Source: Treponema primitia ZAS-1 | GTDB taxonomy: Bacteria > Spirochaetota > Spirochaetia > Treponematales > Breznakiellaceae | Length of the DNA: 60,227 bases | Direction: 5' to 3' | NCBI RefSeq assembly: GCF_000297095.1 | Contig: NZ_AEEA01000066.1 | Coordinates: 1-60,227, forward strand | Part shown: positions 58,825 through 60,227 of the stretch, in pieces | How positions within the stretch are numbered: position 1 is the stretch's first letter | Layout of the letters: every line of letters starts with the position of its first letter | The notes under the pieces: model-generated | Database searches by the model: none | Told to the model about the DNA's origin: nothing | Seen by the model: only the letters and a program-made list of their open reading frames with translations | Program-made: the position numbers and the translations under genes

Positions 58825-59847
58825 CTACGCCGGGAGTTCCGCCAAAAATTTCCGATAATCCCCCAGGTTCTTCTCCAGTAGAGCCGGGGTATCAAGACCA
58901 TAGGGACAATTATCCTTGCAATGGTTACAATGGATGCAGTCTTCGATCCGGGCCATTTCTTTTTTAAAGTCCTCCGTAAGGAACTGCCCGGGGGGCATAC
59001 GGCGGAGCAGCAGGAACATCCGGGCGCAGGTAGAAATTTTAATCTCCGCGGGGCAGGGCTGACAGTAATCGCAGGCCCGGCAGAAGTTACCCGCCAGTTC
59101 CGCCCGATCCGCCTCAATACGGCGGCGCTGTTCCGCGCTTAGAACCGTGTTTCCCCTCTGGGCGGCGAACAGGGCGTCTAACTCGCTTTCCCGCTGTATG
59201 CCCCAGATGGGGACGGCGCCTTTAAAGTCCCCAAGCCAAGCCCGGGAGGCTGCCACATCGGTGATAAGCCCCCCGCTCAGGGCTTTCATGCAGATGAAGC
59301 CTATGTTTTTTTCTTCACAGTACCGTACCATGGCCTGTTCTTTTTCATCGGATAAATAGTTAAAGGGAAACTGCAGGGTATCGTAAAGGCCGCTGTCTAT
59401 GGCTTCCCGGGCTACGGCCAGCCGGTGATTAGTAATACTGATAAAGCGTATCTTGCCCTGTTCCCTGGCCTTAAGTGCAGCCTCGTAGAGACCGGTCCCA
59501 TCATTGGGTTTTGGGCAAAACGGCGGATTGTGGAACTGGTAGATATCGATATGACTTGTCTTGAGATTTTTCAGACTTGTTTCCAGATCCTTCCAAAGAT
59601 CCTCCCCCTTTTTAGCATGGGTTTTGGAGGCCAGAACAAAATCGTTCCGCCGCCCGCCAATGGCGGCTCCCAGCTTTTCTTCACTGTCCGTATAGCCCCG
59701 GGCGGTATCAAAAAAATTAATTCCTCCATCCAGGGCCTTTCGCAGTAATACTACCGCATCTTCCTTGCTTGCCCGCTGTACCGGCAGAGCGCCAAATCCA
59801 TCCTTGTTTACCCTCAAGCCTGTACGGCCTAATAACGCTTCCGGCAT
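58825..59847 (-). CDS. Aldo/keto reductase with C-terminal ferredoxin domain
   Basis: 340 residues. An AKR barrel at the N-terminus (LGRTGLRVNKDGFGALPV, FFDTARGYTDSEEKLG, VLASKTHAKKGEDL, with Tyr and Lys as catalytic residues) followed by a cysteine-rich C-terminal part, CRACDYCQPCPAEIKISTC and CIHCNHCKDNCPYG, which forms one or two 4Fe-4S sites. This fused type is common in anaerobes. It may couple NAD(P)H to ferredoxin-linked redox reactions. It converges with the Nif11 gene, 19 bases away. Confidence 0.9.
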   Translation of the reverse strand: MPEALLGRTGLRVNKDGFGALPVQRASKEDAVVLLRKALDGGINFFDTARGYTDSEEKLGAAIGGRRNDFVLASKTHAKKGEDLWKDLETSLKNLKTSHIDIYQFHNPPFCPKPNDGTGLYEAALKAREQGKIRFISITNHRLAVAREAIDSGLYDTLQFPFNYLSDEKEQAMVRYCEEKNIGFICMKALSGGLITDVAASRAWLGDFKGAVPIWGIQRESELDALFAAQRGNTVLSAEQRRRIEADRAELAGNFCRACDYCQPCPAEIKISTCARMFLLLRRMPPGQFLTEDFKKEMARIEDCIHCNHCKDNCPYGLDTPALLEKNLGDYRKFLAELPA

Positions 59848-59858
59848 AGTAAAACTCC

Positions 59859-60227
59859 TTACTGTATATTGATGTAGTAGCGTTCCAGATACGCAATCCG
59901 CCGCCGGGAATCGTTGTACCGGCTGCTCTGGGGGTACTCATTTACCAGGCGGCGATAGTAGTCCAGGGCTAAACGGATATCCCGGGAGGGCCCCGGTTTT
60001 TCGTAAAGTTGCGCGTAGAGCCACAGCGCCTCATCGCTGCCCAGGGGGAACTGGGCCATAAACTGATTCAGCACGGCAATAGCCTGGGGAACATGATCCG
60101 CCCCAAATTCTTCCCGGGCCCGGCGCAGGTACTCTTCGGCGCCGGCGCCCGGGGGAAGGATGAGCGGGGGATCTAGCTCCGCAGTTTCACTTACAGCGGC
60201 CGGCGGGACATCAGCGCCCGCCGGAGA
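59859..60227 (-). CDS. TPR-like protein, partial at the right window edge
   Basis: The minus-strand frame is open from the edge to a stop at 59859 (122 codons). It begins in a Pro/Ala-rich linker, then has a helical repeat of TPR or BamD/YbgF type (LDYYRRLVNEYPQSSRYNDSRRRIAYLERYYINIQ). The N-terminal part lies beyond the window. The family suggests an envelope-associated protein, but the assignment is tentative. It is 11 bases upstream of the aldo/keto reductase gene and probably co-transcribed with it. Confidence 0.65.
   Translation of the reverse strand, partial: SPAGADVPPAAVSETAELDPPLILPPGAGAEEYLRRAREEFGADHVPQAIAVLNQFMAQFPLGSDEALWLYAQLYEKPGPSRDIRLALDYYRRLVNEYPQSSRYNDSRRRIAYLERYYINIQ

Overview
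The window looks like chromosomal DNA of a termite-gut type Treponema (Spirochaetota), close to the T. primitia / T. azotonutricium group. The evidence is a spirochaete-order motility operon (flbB-fliK-flgD-flgE-flbD-motA-motB-fliL-fliY-fliO-fliP-fliQ-fliR-flhB-flhA-flhF-flhG-fliA-fapA), the spirochaete lysinoalanine Lys165/Cys178 pair in FlgE, and an anaerobe-type molybdenum nitrogenase operon (nifH-I1-I2-D-K-E-N-B). The genus is inference; no database was searched.

Layout. 1-8608: a complete type I-C CRISPR-Cas locus on the minus strand (small leading ORF, cas3, cas5, cas8c with internal cas11c, cas7, cas4, cas1, cas2, leader, array running off the left edge). 8609-9800: decayed sequence and a broken toxin-antitoxin pair. 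10029-12981: a polar amino-acid ABC operon. 13017-13463: gene remnants and a tRNA-Phe with a damaged T-arm. 13501-18263: an M20 hydrolase, two glutathione-transferase paralogues, an acetyltransferase and cysteine synthase. 18359-22053: a second amino-acid ABC operon with an amidohydrolase. 22362-42754: the motility and flagellar export operon, read leftward. 42908-45421: an SDR epimerase, a lipoprotein sugar-binding protein and tRNA-Leu. 45553-58805: the nitrogen-fixation region, with a small unknown gene plus a NifV/LeuA-like synthase on the plus strand, the nif operon on the minus strand, and a divergent nifA plus Nif11 gene. 58825-60227: a ferredoxin-type aldo/keto reductase and a partial TPR-like gene.

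Most notable result. Upstream of the cas operon (8575-8605) lies a solitary, diverged type I-C repeat. Its hairpin is kept by two compensatory base-pair changes, and a TATAAT box sits so that transcription would begin within a few bases of it. The sequence in spacer position matches the predicted start of the cas operon at 13 of the first 15 positions, directly behind a TTC PAM. One mismatch is a G-T wobble and the other is at position 6, which Cascade flips out. This is what a crRNA-like guide that represses its own cas operon would look like, here in a type I-C system of a spirochaete. It is predicted from sequence only.

Other points: an internal Shine-Dalgarno/GTG start for Cas11c; a triple hairpin between the interference and adaptation cas genes; single-base frameshifts in fliK and in a toxin gene; no fliM between fliL and fliY; three-copy direct repeats of 24, 19 and 15 bp along the motility operon; a sigma-54 promoter with an unusual TGT-N12-ACA dyad upstream of nifH; and a Nif11-domain gene overlapping the end of nifA.
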